Positions 34,671-43,063 of a DNA stretch of 64,000 nt are shown in pieces. Every line of letters starts with the position of its first letter. Position 1 is the first letter of the stretch. A model generated the notes under the pieces. That model made no database searches. It saw only the letters and a list, made by a program, of their open reading frames with translations, and was not told where the DNA came from. The stretch comes from Rhizobium indicum (GTDB lineage: Bacteria > Pseudomonadota > Alphaproteobacteria > Rhizobiales > Rhizobiaceae), in assembly GCF_005862305.2 (NCBI RefSeq), contig NZ_CP054025.1:248001-312000 (forward strand), read 5' to 3'. The translations under genes were made by a program, and so were the position numbers.

Positions 34671-34952
34671 CTACCGAGGTTCGTAGCGCTTCAACTGTTG
34701 CATGAATTCTTTGACGTGCGGGAAGAAGTCTGCAAACGGCGGCTTGGCGCGATGACGCAGCAGCACCTCAGCGAATAACTTGAACCCGATCGTCAGCTCG
34801 GCTGCCTCTTCAGGTGGAACGACTCTCTTTTCCTGAACCAGTTTCAGGATGTGCAACAGGTCATCATGATTGGTCACTTCGAAAACCAGAGGCTCCTTGG
34901 TGACCGCTTCATCGCCGATTTCTTCCACGGCGACCCTGTACTTGTGGGGCAT
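34671..34952 (-). CDS. DUF3861-family small protein
   Basis: A 93-residue cytosolic protein from ATG 34952, with AAGGAAG upstream. The pattern 'YRVAVEEIGDEA', 'FEVTNHDDLLHIL' and 'GFKLFAEVLLRHRAKPPFAD' is that of DUF3861, a small family of unknown function found in many proteobacteria. It follows the FMN-reductase gene at 35004 on the same strand by 51 bp and may be co-transcribed with it, which would place it under PadR control. Confidence 0.8.
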   Translation of the reverse strand: MPHKYRVAVEEIGDEAVTKEPLVFEVTNHDDLLHILKLVQEKRVVPPEEAAELTIGFKLFAEVLLRHRAKPPFADFFPHVKEFMQQLKRYEPR

Positions 34953-35003
34953 TACAAACTTCCTTGAGGGCAGCGGCAATAGCGCGGCGGCATTACGAGC
35001 TGG

Positions 35004-35555
35004 TCAATCTCCACCCATTCGGTCAATCCAACGGGCGAAGTGATCCACCCAGGTCTCCAGGAAGCCCCGTGTGGACTCGTTGACGATGTCTAGGTCGGCG
35101 TCGAACAAATCCTCCTTCCAAGAAAGGTAAACCTCGGGCTGTCCCATCGTAACGACGTGGATCGAAGCCAAGACCGTCCGCAACTGGCTCTGACCGACAG
35201 CCGAACCGATTGCACCGGGCGACGTGCCGACCACAGCGCCCGGCTTGTTCGAGAAAACGTTCTTTCCATAAGGGCGCGTGCCCCAATCGATGGCGTTTTT
35301 GAGAACCGGGGTGAACGAGCGATTATATTCGGGAGACACAAAAAGTACGCCATCGGCTTCCGAGATACGCCGCTTAAGCTCCAAAATGGACTCCGGTACG
35401 GTTTCCCAGAGGTCGTCGTTGTAAAGCGGGACATTGCTGAGGTCGACGATATCGAAGTGAAGGCGATCTTTGGCCAGGTGAGCGAGGACCTTCGCGAATT
35501 TTTTATTGATGGACTCGCGACGCAGCGAGCCAACGATGACTGCAACTTTCTTCAT
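35004..35555 (-). CDS. NAD(P)H-dependent FMN/quinone reductase (ChrR-like)
   Basis: Flavodoxin-fold reductase, 183 residues. ATG 35555 gives 'MKKVAVIVGSLRRESINKKF', the flavin phosphate loop. 'FVSPEYNRSFTPVLKNAID' and 'NKPGAVVGTSPGAIG' are the family motifs. It is divergent from a PadR regulator 114 bp away, a common arrangement for quinone- or electrophile-inducible reductases. It is a paralogue of the protein at 18090, with the same motifs in the same order. Confidence 0.93.
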   Translation of the reverse strand: MKKVAVIVGSLRRESINKKFAKVLAHLAKDRLHFDIVDLSNVPLYNDDLWETVPESILELKRRISEADGVLFVSPEYNRSFTPVLKNAIDWGTRPYGKNVFSNKPGAVVGTSPGAIGSAVGQSQLRTVLASIHVVTMGQPEVYLSWKEDLFDADLDIVNESTRGFLETWVDHFARWIDRMGGD

Positions 35556-35669
35556 TTTCGCTCTCACGCTTGAATGAGCCGCATTGACAATCGAGTGCGG
35601 CGTCGGCGTCATGTATACAACGCATTAAATCAGTGTCACGATATATCTTAGAGATGGCTTAGAGCTAAC

Positions 35670-36167
35670 ATGGCAAAGAATGATATCAATGTTGAAGCCC
35701 CCGCCGGACGTCGAATGCTCGACGGCGATGAGTTGGGATATCTTTTATTGCTGTTGATGGAAGGCGAAGTGCCGCGGCACGGGTATGATTTAATCAAAGA
35801 GATCAAAACGCGGTCCGGTGGTAATTACGCACCCAGTTCGGGGATCGTTTATCCAAAGCTTTCCATGATGATGGATCAGATGCTCCTATCCTCGTCGGCG
35901 CCGAGCGATCAGAAACGTGCGTATGTGCTGAACGCGGATGGAAAACATTACCTCGATGAGCATCGCACGGAGGCGCAGGGTGTGCTGGCAAGGATCGAGG
36001 CTTTGCGTTTTCGTGGCACTGATGTGTCGGCCGGTCCTGTCGGACGCGCGATGCAAGGGCTGAAGACCGCCCTGGGTCAGAAGTTGGCGGGAGACCCTAC
36101 CCGTGACCTTCAGTTGGATGTTGCGGATATTATTGACGAAGCGGTCCGTAAGATCGAGCGTCTTTGA
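35670..36167 (+). CDS. PadR-family transcriptional regulator
   Basis: A 165-residue repressor. The winged-helix domain carries 'LLLLLMEGEVPRHGYDLIKE' and 'APSSGIVYPKLSMMMDQMLL', then 'KRAYVLNADGKHYLDEHR', the PadR wing. A C-terminal helical dimerisation segment follows. It is divergent from the FMN reductase, so the intergenic region 35556-35669 is the probable operator; ATGTATAC and an AT-rich stretch occur there but no clean palindrome. Likely signals are phenolic or quinone compounds, by analogy with the family. Confidence 0.9.
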   Translation: MAKNDINVEAPAGRRMLDGDELGYLLLLLMEGEVPRHGYDLIKEIKTRSGGNYAPSSGIVYPKLSMMMDQMLLSSSAPSDQKRAYVLNADGKHYLDEHRTEAQGVLARIEALRFRGTDVSAGPVGRAMQGLKTALGQKLAGDPTRDLQLDVADIIDEAVRKIERL

Positions 36168-36170
36168 GTA

Positions 36171-36302
36171 CAGTTGCGACCCGTTGCTCCGGCAACTGCC
36201 TTCGGGCGCCGTGGTGCGCTGCTTTTTCGCCGCCGGCACTTTTGCCGTTGCATCCGTTTCAGCAACCGCGGTAACGGGGCCTGTCCTGTTTTCGTCAGCC
36301 AT
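36171..36302 (-). pseudogene. Possible SyrB-like N-terminal fragment
   Basis: An ATG at 36302 with a strong GAGGGAG upstream begins MADENRTGPVTAVAETDATA and continues to 'AAKKQR'. This resembles the start of rhizobial SyrB-family regulators. The similarity ends after about 36 residues, where the frame runs into sequence antisense to padR. I interpret it as a truncated remnant joined to padR DNA. The identification is from memory of the family pattern and is tentative. Confidence 0.35.
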
Positions 36303-36443
36303 AAGTCATCTCCCTCTGTAGCCAAGAGTTCTTTTCGGCTGAGTGGAAGAGGGATTCAACGTCAGCGTGGATTGGATCAGCAGGCGCCTACTCGCTCTCG
36401 GAGGAGACGGGACGAAGAGAGGAGCCGGACGGAACCACGCATC

Positions 36444-36788
36444 TCAGTTCATTGGCAGTTCCGCATCGATGTGACCGGGCGGCAAACTTGGCTGACCGAG
36501 CCCGAAGAACGCGCGCGCGGTCAAGCAAGCGTCATCGCCTGGGACACAGGCGCGGCAGACGTCAGGCCGAAGATCGTATACTTGACAGGATGTCTCTGAA
36601 CCGACGCGACCGACCAGTGCGGAGCAGCGCGCACCGTCGCAACGCATCCCTTGCTGGTTCGCGGCTACGAAATGCGCCGGCAGCAAATCGAGAGCAGCGT
36701 CTGTTTCGGTGGAGAATCTGGGCCAGGTCGGCGAAAAGGAGCAGCAGGCTCCGCAGCCTTGGCAATCGAAATCGATCAATGATGTCAT
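36444..36788 (-). CDS. YkgJ-family cysteine-cluster protein
   Basis: A 114-residue protein with the YkgJ metal-binding pattern: 'FDCQGCGACCSFSP', 'GMRCDGARCSALVG', 'CQVYDLRPDVCRACVPG' and 'DACLTAR'. The conserved cysteines probably bind zinc or an Fe-S cluster; the function of the family is unknown. GGAG lies 8 nt before the ATG. It stands alone between the SyrB-like fragment and the methyltransferase gene. Confidence 0.88.
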   Translation of the reverse strand: MTSLIDFDCQGCGACCSFSPTWPRFSTETDAALDLLPAHFVAANQQGMRCDGARCSALVGRVGSETSCQVYDLRPDVCRACVPGDDACLTARAFFGLGQPSLPPGHIDAELPMN

Positions 36789-37099
36789 GGCACGCTCCTA
36801 CCACACAGCCCGCCAAGAGCAAAGCCTTCGGCTATGCGCTTAACCTGGCGCGAGCGCATCTACCTTCATCAGGCTCCTCGAAGGCTCGTTCATGAAGTCG
36901 TATCTGTCCAAGTGAATTTGGGATCAATGGATATTCTTACTTCGACAGTTGCCGTCAGGCCGACAATCAGATGCATGGTTTACCGCCGCCGTTGACGATG
37001 GGGCGGCTGGCGTGCTCCTGCAAGCCGTCGCCGCACTCGTCGACTTTCCTGACGAGGCCGGGAATGCGGCGCAGCATTTCCAACGGGAGGCGCGGCCTG
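36789..37099. other. 311-bp region with no recognisable gene
   Basis: Gap between the YkgJ gene start and the methyltransferase stop. Short frames here look like chance. I see no promoter-like palindrome or strong hairpin. Confidence 0.5.
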
Positions 37100-38149
37100 T
37101 CAGGTGGCCTCGAGGATCATGTTGAGGGGCGTCTGGGCTGCACGCCGGATATGAGTGAAACCGCCTGAGCGGATCACCTCGGCCAATCGCCGCTCTCCCG
37201 CTTGCGCACCGAGTGCCAGCCCTGTCTCCTGCGCAAGCGAGGTCGGAACGCAGATCATCGTCGAGGCTGAGTAGTAGAGCCGTCCAACCGGATTGATATT
37301 CTCCTCCAGCGTATCTCCGGCCATTGGTTCGACCACCATCCAGACGCCGCCCTCTTTTAACGCCTTTCGGATATGAGCCGCAGCGGCTTTCGGGTCGCCC
37401 ATGTCGTGCAAGCAGTCGAAGCAGGTGATCAAATCGAAATCTCGGCCGTCGAAGTCCTGCGCCCTGCCGACCTCGAAGTGCAGGTTCGTCAAACCGTGTG
37501 CCTGGGCGTGCGCGGACGCAGCAACAATCGAGCCTGGATGGAAGTCGTAGCCCACAAACCGGGAATTGGGAAACGCCTGCGCCATCAGGATCGTCGATAG
37601 CCCGTGCCCACATCCGACGTCCGCCACCTTCGCACCCGTTTTCAACCTGTCGGTGACACCGTCGAGCGCCGGCAGCCAGTCCTGCACAAGGGCATTGACA
37701 TAACCCGGGCGGAACAGCCGCGCGACAGCGCAGAACATGCAGCCAGCCTGATCGCCCCAGGCAACGCCTCGGCCGGTTTTGAAGGCGGACTGCACCTTCG
37801 GCTGGTTCTCGACCATCGCAGCAGCGGTATCGAACGCGCCGATCAGATTGACCGGGCTGTCCGGCTCGGCAAACACGAAGGCCTGTTCGGGGGTCAGCGA
37901 GAACAATCCTCGCTCATGGTGCACATAACCCGAGGCAGCCTGCGCCGCCAGCCACTCGCGCACATAGCGAGGTGCGCATCCCGAGGCATCGGCAAGTTCG
38001 TCGGCCTTCACCGGCCCGATCTCCTTAAGCGACCTGTATAGTCCGAGAGCATCTCCTATCCGGACCAGCGGCACGCTAACCGCTCCACCAAGGTCGCCAA
38101 GGACGCGGCCCACGAGTTCATTGAGCGTGGTTTCGTTGATTTCCGTCAC
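37100..38149 (-). CDS. Class I SAM-dependent methyltransferase with winged-helix N-domain
   Basis: About 349 residues from a GTG near 38149, where GGGAGGAA is well placed; the frame is open further upstream. The N-terminal third is a dimerisation/winged-helix region ('DALGLYRSLKEIGPVKADEL', 'ASGCAPRYVREWLAAQAAS') as in O-methyltransferases of the plant/bacterial hydroxylated-aromatics type. The SAM motif is 'VADVGCGHGLSTI', followed by 'VGYDFHPGSI' and 'ITCFDCLHDMGDP'. Substrate is unknown. It stands 175 bp from the hydrolase-LuxR gene on the same strand and may be its target. Confidence 0.88.
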   Translation of the reverse strand: MTEINETTLNELVGRVLGDLGGAVSVPLVRIGDALGLYRSLKEIGPVKADELADASGCAPRYVREWLAAQAASGYVHHERGLFSLTPEQAFVFAEPDSPVNLIGAFDTAAAMVENQPKVQSAFKTGRGVAWGDQAGCMFCAVARLFRPGYVNALVQDWLPALDGVTDRLKTGAKVADVGCGHGLSTILMAQAFPNSRFVGYDFHPGSIVAASAHAQAHGLTNLHFEVGRAQDFDGRDFDLITCFDCLHDMGDPKAAAAHIRKALKEGGVWMVVEPMAGDTLEENINPVGRLYYSASTMICVPTSLAQETGLALGAQAGERRLAEVIRSGGFTHIRRAAQTPLNMILEAT

Positions 38150-38323
38150 GTGAATTCCTCCCGGTGCTCGGATGGCGTCCTGCCATCCGTGACGCCAAGG
38201 GTGAAGCTTGCCGTCTCGGCGGGCATGAGGCGGTTGTCCCGCGTCTGCGAAGAAATCCCGTTCCTTGGAGGGACACATGTCCCATCGGCATCGGAGGAGG
38301 TCTATCTACCTACAGAAGCGGGA

Positions 38324-39382
38324 CTATCGGGAGAGCGCGAGGACAATCGCTTGCGAGCGGCTATGAACGCCGAGTTTGGTGAAGATCACCGACAGCTGGT
38401 TTCGCACGGTCTTTGCACTCTTGCCAAGCCGTTCTGCAATCACGCGGTTGTCTAGCCCCTCCGCGACGAGGTCGAGAAGGGCGGCTTCGGCGGGTGTCAG
38501 ACCGGCCTCACGAACTGCGCGCGGCTGCACGGCTCGATCCTGTCCGAGGAAGGCGGCAAGTTCGGCTTGAAACAGGTTCCACGCAGGCTCGTCCGGCAAG
38601 AGCACATGGTTTTTGCTCTCAAGTGGCACGAAGCGCGCGCCCGGAATCGCGGCGGCGAGCTTGCAACCCTGGTCAAACGGCACGCGCATGTCGCCGCGGC
38701 TGTGTGCGATCAACGTCGGGACGCGCAGCATCGCCGCAAGGTCCAGGACATCGATCCCCTGCATCTGCCAAAGAAGTTGTGCGGCGACGTCGGGCGTTGC
38801 CGTTTGGCGTTCGAGATCGCCCCACCAGCGATGCTGTTCAGCTGTGCCGTCGGGGATAAAGAGATTGGTGAAGAACCGGCAAAACGCCGGATTATCGCGT
38901 CCCCAGCCGATGCGAACGAAATTGACAAGGGTCTCGGCTTCCAGCCGCTCGGCCTCGGTCTGGGCTCTGGCGCGGGCACCCTGACCGTAGGCGTTCAAAA
39001 GCACGAGATGCGATACTCGCTCGGGATACTTGAGGGCGTATGCGATAGCGAGTGCGCCGCCCTGCGAAAGACCGAGGAGGACGAAGCGCGGCTCCTCGAT
39101 CGACGCTGCCACCGCAGCAAGGTCTGCGTGCCACGCTTCGACCGAAAGGTCAAAGACATGCCGGTCCGACAGACCGCAGCCGCGCGGATCGTAGCGCACA
39201 AACCGGTTATGGGCGGACAGCGCCTGGAGCCACGGCCGCCACACCGGGCTTTCGAGATCGTAATCGACATGGCTCAGCCAGTGCGCCGCCCGCAGGATCA
39301 CCTGGCCCTGCCCGCAAGACGCCATGGCGATACGGGTGCCGTCCTCGGCTGTAGCGAACCGTATGGTCTGACTGAGTTTCAT
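38324..39382 (-). CDS. Alpha/beta-hydrolase fused to a LuxR-type helix-turn-helix
   Basis: A 352-residue two-domain protein. Residues 1-275 form an alpha/beta-hydrolase with nucleophile elbow 'LLGLSQGGALA', acid Asp in 'AHSRGDMRVPF' and His in 'ESKNHVLLPDEP', so the triad looks complete. Residues about 290-352 are a LuxR/FixJ helix-turn-helix: 'LTPAEAALLDLVAEGLDNRV', 'IAERLGKSAKTVRNQLSVIF'. The hydrolase part probably acts as the ligand sensor and may turn over the ligand. It lies upstream of the methyltransferase on the same strand. Confidence 0.92.
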   Translation of the reverse strand: MKLSQTIRFATAEDGTRIAMASCGQGQVILRAAHWLSHVDYDLESPVWRPWLQALSAHNRFVRYDPRGCGLSDRHVFDLSVEAWHADLAAVAASIEEPRFVLLGLSQGGALAIAYALKYPERVSHLVLLNAYGQGARARAQTEAERLEAETLVNFVRIGWGRDNPAFCRFFTNLFIPDGTAEQHRWWGDLERQTATPDVAAQLLWQMQGIDVLDLAAMLRVPTLIAHSRGDMRVPFDQGCKLAAAIPGARFVPLESKNHVLLPDEPAWNLFQAELAAFLGQDRAVQPRAVREAGLTPAEAALLDLVAEGLDNRVIAERLGKSAKTVRNQLSVIFTKLGVHSRSQAIVLALSR

Positions 39383-39502
39383 CGGTCGAGAATATCGCAG
39401 CCGAAGATCGCATAACAGACCTATCTCCTAGAGGGGCGATTCCAATTGCTCCAGCGATGGCCTGTAGGTTGTGAATTTTATGATCTTCATGATGTGCCCA
39501 GT

Positions 39503-41125
39503 CTATGCGAGGATAAGGCCGGCAGCTTTGCCTGCCGCAGCCATGACGGCAGCGTTGGTGTTGCCGCTGACGATCGTTGGCATCAGAGACGCGTCTACGA
39601 CCCGCAAGCCTCGTGTGCCCCGGACCCTGAGGCTGGTATCCAGGACCGCTTCCGGGTCGCTGTCTTGACCCATCTTGCACGTGCCGACAGGGTGATAGCC
39701 GGTTTTAACAGTGCGCTTGCAATGAGCGGCGAGGGCCTCGTCACTTGTCACGTCCGCGCCAGGGAATATCTCTTTTTCGATCAGCTCACGCATGGGGGAG
39801 GCTTCGAGAACCATCCGGGCGAACCGGAACCCTGCAATGGTCAGGCGCAGGTCATCGGGATGGCCGAAGATCTGGGTGTCGACGATCGGGTTTTCGAATG
39901 GATCGCTCGACGCCAACGTCACCGATCCCCTCGCCTTTGGACGAAGCAGAAGCGAGTTGATCGTGACGCCATCACCGGGTTCGGTGCCCATGACGTCCCG
40001 GTCCAGGTAGACGGTCGGCACACAGAACATCTGGATCGTCGGTCGATCGTTATTGCCGTCAGGGTCGTAGAACGCGCAGGTCTCCACCCCAGTCGTCGAG
40101 ACCGGACCCGTCTTGAACATGAGATACTGCAGCCCAGCCTTGATCATTGGCCAGCCTTGGTCCGCACCGTAATAGCCAAAGGCCCCCTTCGTGGTTGCAA
40201 CGACCGGGCACTCGTAATGATCCTGCAGGTTCTTGCCGACGCCAGGCAGCACGACTTTCTTCTGAATATTATGCTTGGTGAGTTCTTCGTCCGGTCCAAC
40301 ACCAGAAATCATCAACAGTTTTGGCGTCTGGTAGGCTCCAGCGGCGAGAATGATCTCCCCTGCGCTCGCGGATTTCCGGCTCCCGTTGCGTATGTAATCG
40401 ACGCCAGTGGCGCGATCGCTTTCCATCCTAATCGAGGTGACGGTCGCTTCCGTCTCGATGGTCAGCAGCGGATCGCTCATCACTGGTGCGAGGAAGGCAT
40501 CGACGGCGCTAGACCGCCTTCTGGTCTTCCAGTCTATGGTATGCTGCATGAATCCGACGCCAAACTGATGTGCGCCGTTAAAGTCCGGGTTGTAGGGGAT
40601 CCCCATGGCTTGCAGGGTTTTCACGTAGGTCCGCGTCATCGCGCTTGTGTGTCCAAGATGTGAGATCTTCAGCGGCCCGCCGACACCATGGAAGTCACCG
40701 CCAAGATGATCATTGTCCTCCTGCGCCTTAAAATACGGAAGCAGGTCGCCGTAGGACCAGGCGCCGTCATTGGATCCTTTCGACGTGACCAGTTCGTTCC
40801 AAAGATCAAAATCAGCCGCCTGTCCGCGCATGTAGACCATTGCGTTGACGGCGCTGCCGCCGCCTAAAACCCTGCCTTGCGGCACAATGGGACCACGGCC
40901 GTTCAGATGGGGCTGCGGCTTGGTTTGATGCATGGCAAGATATGTGTCTTTGGCAAGAAACTTCATGTACCCGGCTGGAAAGCTCATGATCGGATTGGCT
41001 TTTGCGGGTCCGCGCTCCAGAAGCAGGACGCGCGCCTTGCCCTCGCGCACCAGTTTCTCGGCGACGACGCAGGCGGAGCTTCCTCCACCAACGATGATGT
41101 AATCGTAACGGTCACTCGCAGGCAT
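39503..41125 (-). CDS. GMC-family FAD oxidoreductase (choline-dehydrogenase-like)
   Basis: A 540-residue flavoprotein that oxidises alcohols or sugars. The N-terminal FAD motif is 'YDYIIVGGGSSACVVAEKL', the first GMC signature 'QGRVLGGGSAVNAMVYMRG', and the second 'GEIILAAGAYQTPKLLMISG'. The active-site His and Asn are in 'GYHPVGTCKMG' and 'SGNTNAAVMAAAGKAAG'. It is last in the - strand sugar operon (receptor, ATPase, permease, epimerase, GMC), 21 bp after the epimerase gene, and so likely oxidises the imported sugar or polyol, passing electrons to quinone. Confidence 0.94.
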   Translation of the reverse strand: MPASDRYDYIIVGGGSSACVVAEKLVREGKARVLLLERGPAKANPIMSFPAGYMKFLAKDTYLAMHQTKPQPHLNGRGPIVPQGRVLGGGSAVNAMVYMRGQAADFDLWNELVTSKGSNDGAWSYGDLLPYFKAQEDNDHLGGDFHGVGGPLKISHLGHTSAMTRTYVKTLQAMGIPYNPDFNGAHQFGVGFMQHTIDWKTRRRSSAVDAFLAPVMSDPLLTIETEATVTSIRMESDRATGVDYIRNGSRKSASAGEIILAAGAYQTPKLLMISGVGPDEELTKHNIQKKVVLPGVGKNLQDHYECPVVATTKGAFGYYGADQGWPMIKAGLQYLMFKTGPVSTTGVETCAFYDPDGNNDRPTIQMFCVPTVYLDRDVMGTEPGDGVTINSLLLRPKARGSVTLASSDPFENPIVDTQIFGHPDDLRLTIAGFRFARMVLEASPMRELIEKEIFPGADVTSDEALAAHCKRTVKTGYHPVGTCKMGQDSDPEAVLDTSLRVRGTRGLRVVDASLMPTIVSGNTNAAVMAAAGKAAGLILA

Positions 41126-41146
41126 TGGAAACTCCGGTAATCGATA

Positions 41147-42037
41147 TCAGTTGCTGGAGGGGCGCATGTGGATGCTGCCAGAGATGGCTTCACCGGATTT
41201 CAAAACCTTGAGGCCGCCAAGGTCGGGCAGATTGTGTCCGTTGGCGAGATGGCTCATCGGCTCAAAGCAAAAGTAGTCACGCTTGAAGCTCGTATCGAAA
41301 GTCGTATCTGATACGAACGCAAAGGCGTGCTTGAAAATGGCGTCGGCAGTTAAGTGGAGCGATGTATTCCGCTCCGGCCAAGTGATGAGTGCTTCACCAC
41401 TCCAATCCTCGAACCCGTTGTTGACCCAATGTTGGGGCAGCGGCGCCGGAGAACTAAAGTCCAACTCCTTCGGTATTTCGGTCTGGTGGCCTGGCAGCCA
41501 TCCTTCGACTTCCGTCCAAAACTTGCGAGCGGGAGCAAGCAAGGTCGTCTTCGGCGTCATCGGAAAGTAAGGATGCCAGCCGAGTCCGAATGGCAGTGAG
41601 CGCTGGCCACGATTTTCGACCGCAAGCGTCATGGTCAGCCCTTGTTCGTCGAGGGCGAAGCGCTGCCAGGCTTGGTATTCGTATGGGGTGCCTTGGCCTT
41701 CGTGGGCGAAAGCCAATTCAACCGAGGTCGATGTCTTCCGTCCGATCGACCAGTCCGCCTGCCAACCCTCGCCATGCAGATAGTGCTTGTCCCAGTCCGT
41801 GTTCGGGGGGAAGTGATAGTCGTTTCCTTCAAACGAGAACTTATTGTCCTTCACCCTGTTGCCGAATGGCACAAGCGGGTAGCAGGAAGAGCCAAGCGCA
41901 TCGACGTCGTCGGACAGGCAGGGACGCAGAAGCGCTGTCCTGGCCGACCCCACATCTCGCCAAAAGCCGAGCACAAGCCCTCCTCTTGTCGAGACGCGAA
42001 GAGACAGCGGCCCTGCCTCAAGGCTTACAATGGACAT
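41147..42037 (-). CDS. Aldose 1-epimerase-family protein
   Basis: Galactose-mutarotase-fold protein of 296 residues. Expected catalytic residues are present: His in 'LPFGLGWHPYFPM' and Glu in 'YFCFEPMSHLANG'. 'SSCYPLVPFGNRVKDNKFSF' is the N-terminal signature. The ATG is 4 bp from the permease stop. It would interconvert anomers of the imported sugar before oxidation or phosphorylation. Confidence 0.93.
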   Translation of the reverse strand: MSIVSLEAGPLSLRVSTRGGLVLGFWRDVGSARTALLRPCLSDDVDALGSSCYPLVPFGNRVKDNKFSFEGNDYHFPPNTDWDKHYLHGEGWQADWSIGRKTSTSVELAFAHEGQGTPYEYQAWQRFALDEQGLTMTLAVENRGQRSLPFGLGWHPYFPMTPKTTLLAPARKFWTEVEGWLPGHQTEIPKELDFSSPAPLPQHWVNNGFEDWSGEALITWPERNTSLHLTADAIFKHAFAFVSDTTFDTSFKRDYFCFEPMSHLANGHNLPDLGGLKVLKSGEAISGSIHMRPSSN

Positions 42038-42041
42038 GAGA

Positions 42042-43049
42042 TCAGCTCTTGTTACGTGACATGCTGCGCTTGATCGCCTGGATATTGGCGAGCACCGCGA
42101 TGACGATGATCAGACCGCGCACAACCTGCTGGAAGAAAGGATTGATTCCAAGCAGGACAAGGCCGTTACCGATGAGGGTGATAACCAGCACGCCCAGAAG
42201 CGTGCCAAGCATCGAGCCCCGCCCGCCAGACAGCGAGGTCCCTCCGACCACGACAGCTGCGATAACGTCGAACTCGAGGCCGGTGGCTGCGGTCGCGTTG
42301 CCCGATCCCAGTCGTGAGAGCAGGAGAATACCGGAAATCGCCGCCATGGCACCGGCGATCGCAAAGAGCGCGACGCGTATCCTGGAGACGCTGATGCCGC
42401 TCAGAAACGCTGCGTGAGCATTGCCGCCGATCGCGAAGACGGACCTGCCGAAAGCTGTCTTTCGGCTGATGAAGGTGAACAACGCAAACAAGATCAGCAT
42501 GATGATCGCGGCAGGCGGAATACCAAGAAACGAACGATCAAGGGCGTCCAGAGTATCGTTGCGACCGATAGAAACGGGCAGCGCATCGGTCACGAACAAC
42601 GCGGTCCCGCGAAGAGCACTCCACAGACCGAGGGTGCCAACGAAGGACGGGACGTCGAAGTATGCTCGCAGAGCTCCGGCGATCGAACCAAGCAAAGCAC
42701 CGACCAAAATCGCAAGTGCGAAGGCGATCGGCGTCGGAACGCCCCACTGAAGCAGAAATGCAAGCACGACGGAAATGAACGCCACCATCGGACCGACGCT
42801 GACATCGATTTCACCCGCAATGATAATGAGCGTAGCCGCCCACGCAGCGATCCCAATCGTAGCAGCGTCTCGAAGGATGTTGATCTGGTTATTGAACGAA
42901 AGGAAACCGTTCGCCGTGGTTGTAAAAACGACGTAAAGTATTACGATCGCAACGAACAAACTGAGTTCGTTCATATGTTGCGACAACGAGAAACGAGATC
43001 TTGTTCCTTCGGTCGCCGATTCTGACTTTGCAGTCTGGTCGAGTGACAT
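42042..43049 (-). CDS. Ribose-type sugar ABC transporter permease
   Basis: Inner-membrane permease of the RbsC/BPD_transp_2 type, 335 residues from ATG 43049 with AGGGAGAG upstream. There are eight to ten hydrophobic segments; 'IIIAGEIDVSVGPMVAF' and 'VVVGGTSLSGGRGSMLGTLL' are the conserved motifs of this family. It follows the ATPase gene by 14 bp. Confidence 0.95.
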   Translation of the reverse strand: MSLDQTAKSESATEGTRSRFSLSQHMNELSLFVAIVILYVVFTTTANGFLSFNNQINILRDAATIGIAAWAATLIIIAGEIDVSVGPMVAFISVVLAFLLQWGVPTPIAFALAILVGALLGSIAGALRAYFDVPSFVGTLGLWSALRGTALFVTDALPVSIGRNDTLDALDRSFLGIPPAAIIMLILFALFTFISRKTAFGRSVFAIGGNAHAAFLSGISVSRIRVALFAIAGAMAAISGILLLSRLGSGNATAATGLEFDVIAAVVVGGTSLSGGRGSMLGTLLGVLVITLIGNGLVLLGINPFFQQVVRGLIIVIAVLANIQAIKRSMSRNKS

Positions 43050-43063
43050 ATCGCGTCTCTCCC

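Noticed and set aside
39446..40663. 405-codon + strand frame opposite the GMC oxidoreductase
   Set aside because: The GMC signatures fix the coding strand; the opposite frame has no recognisable domain.
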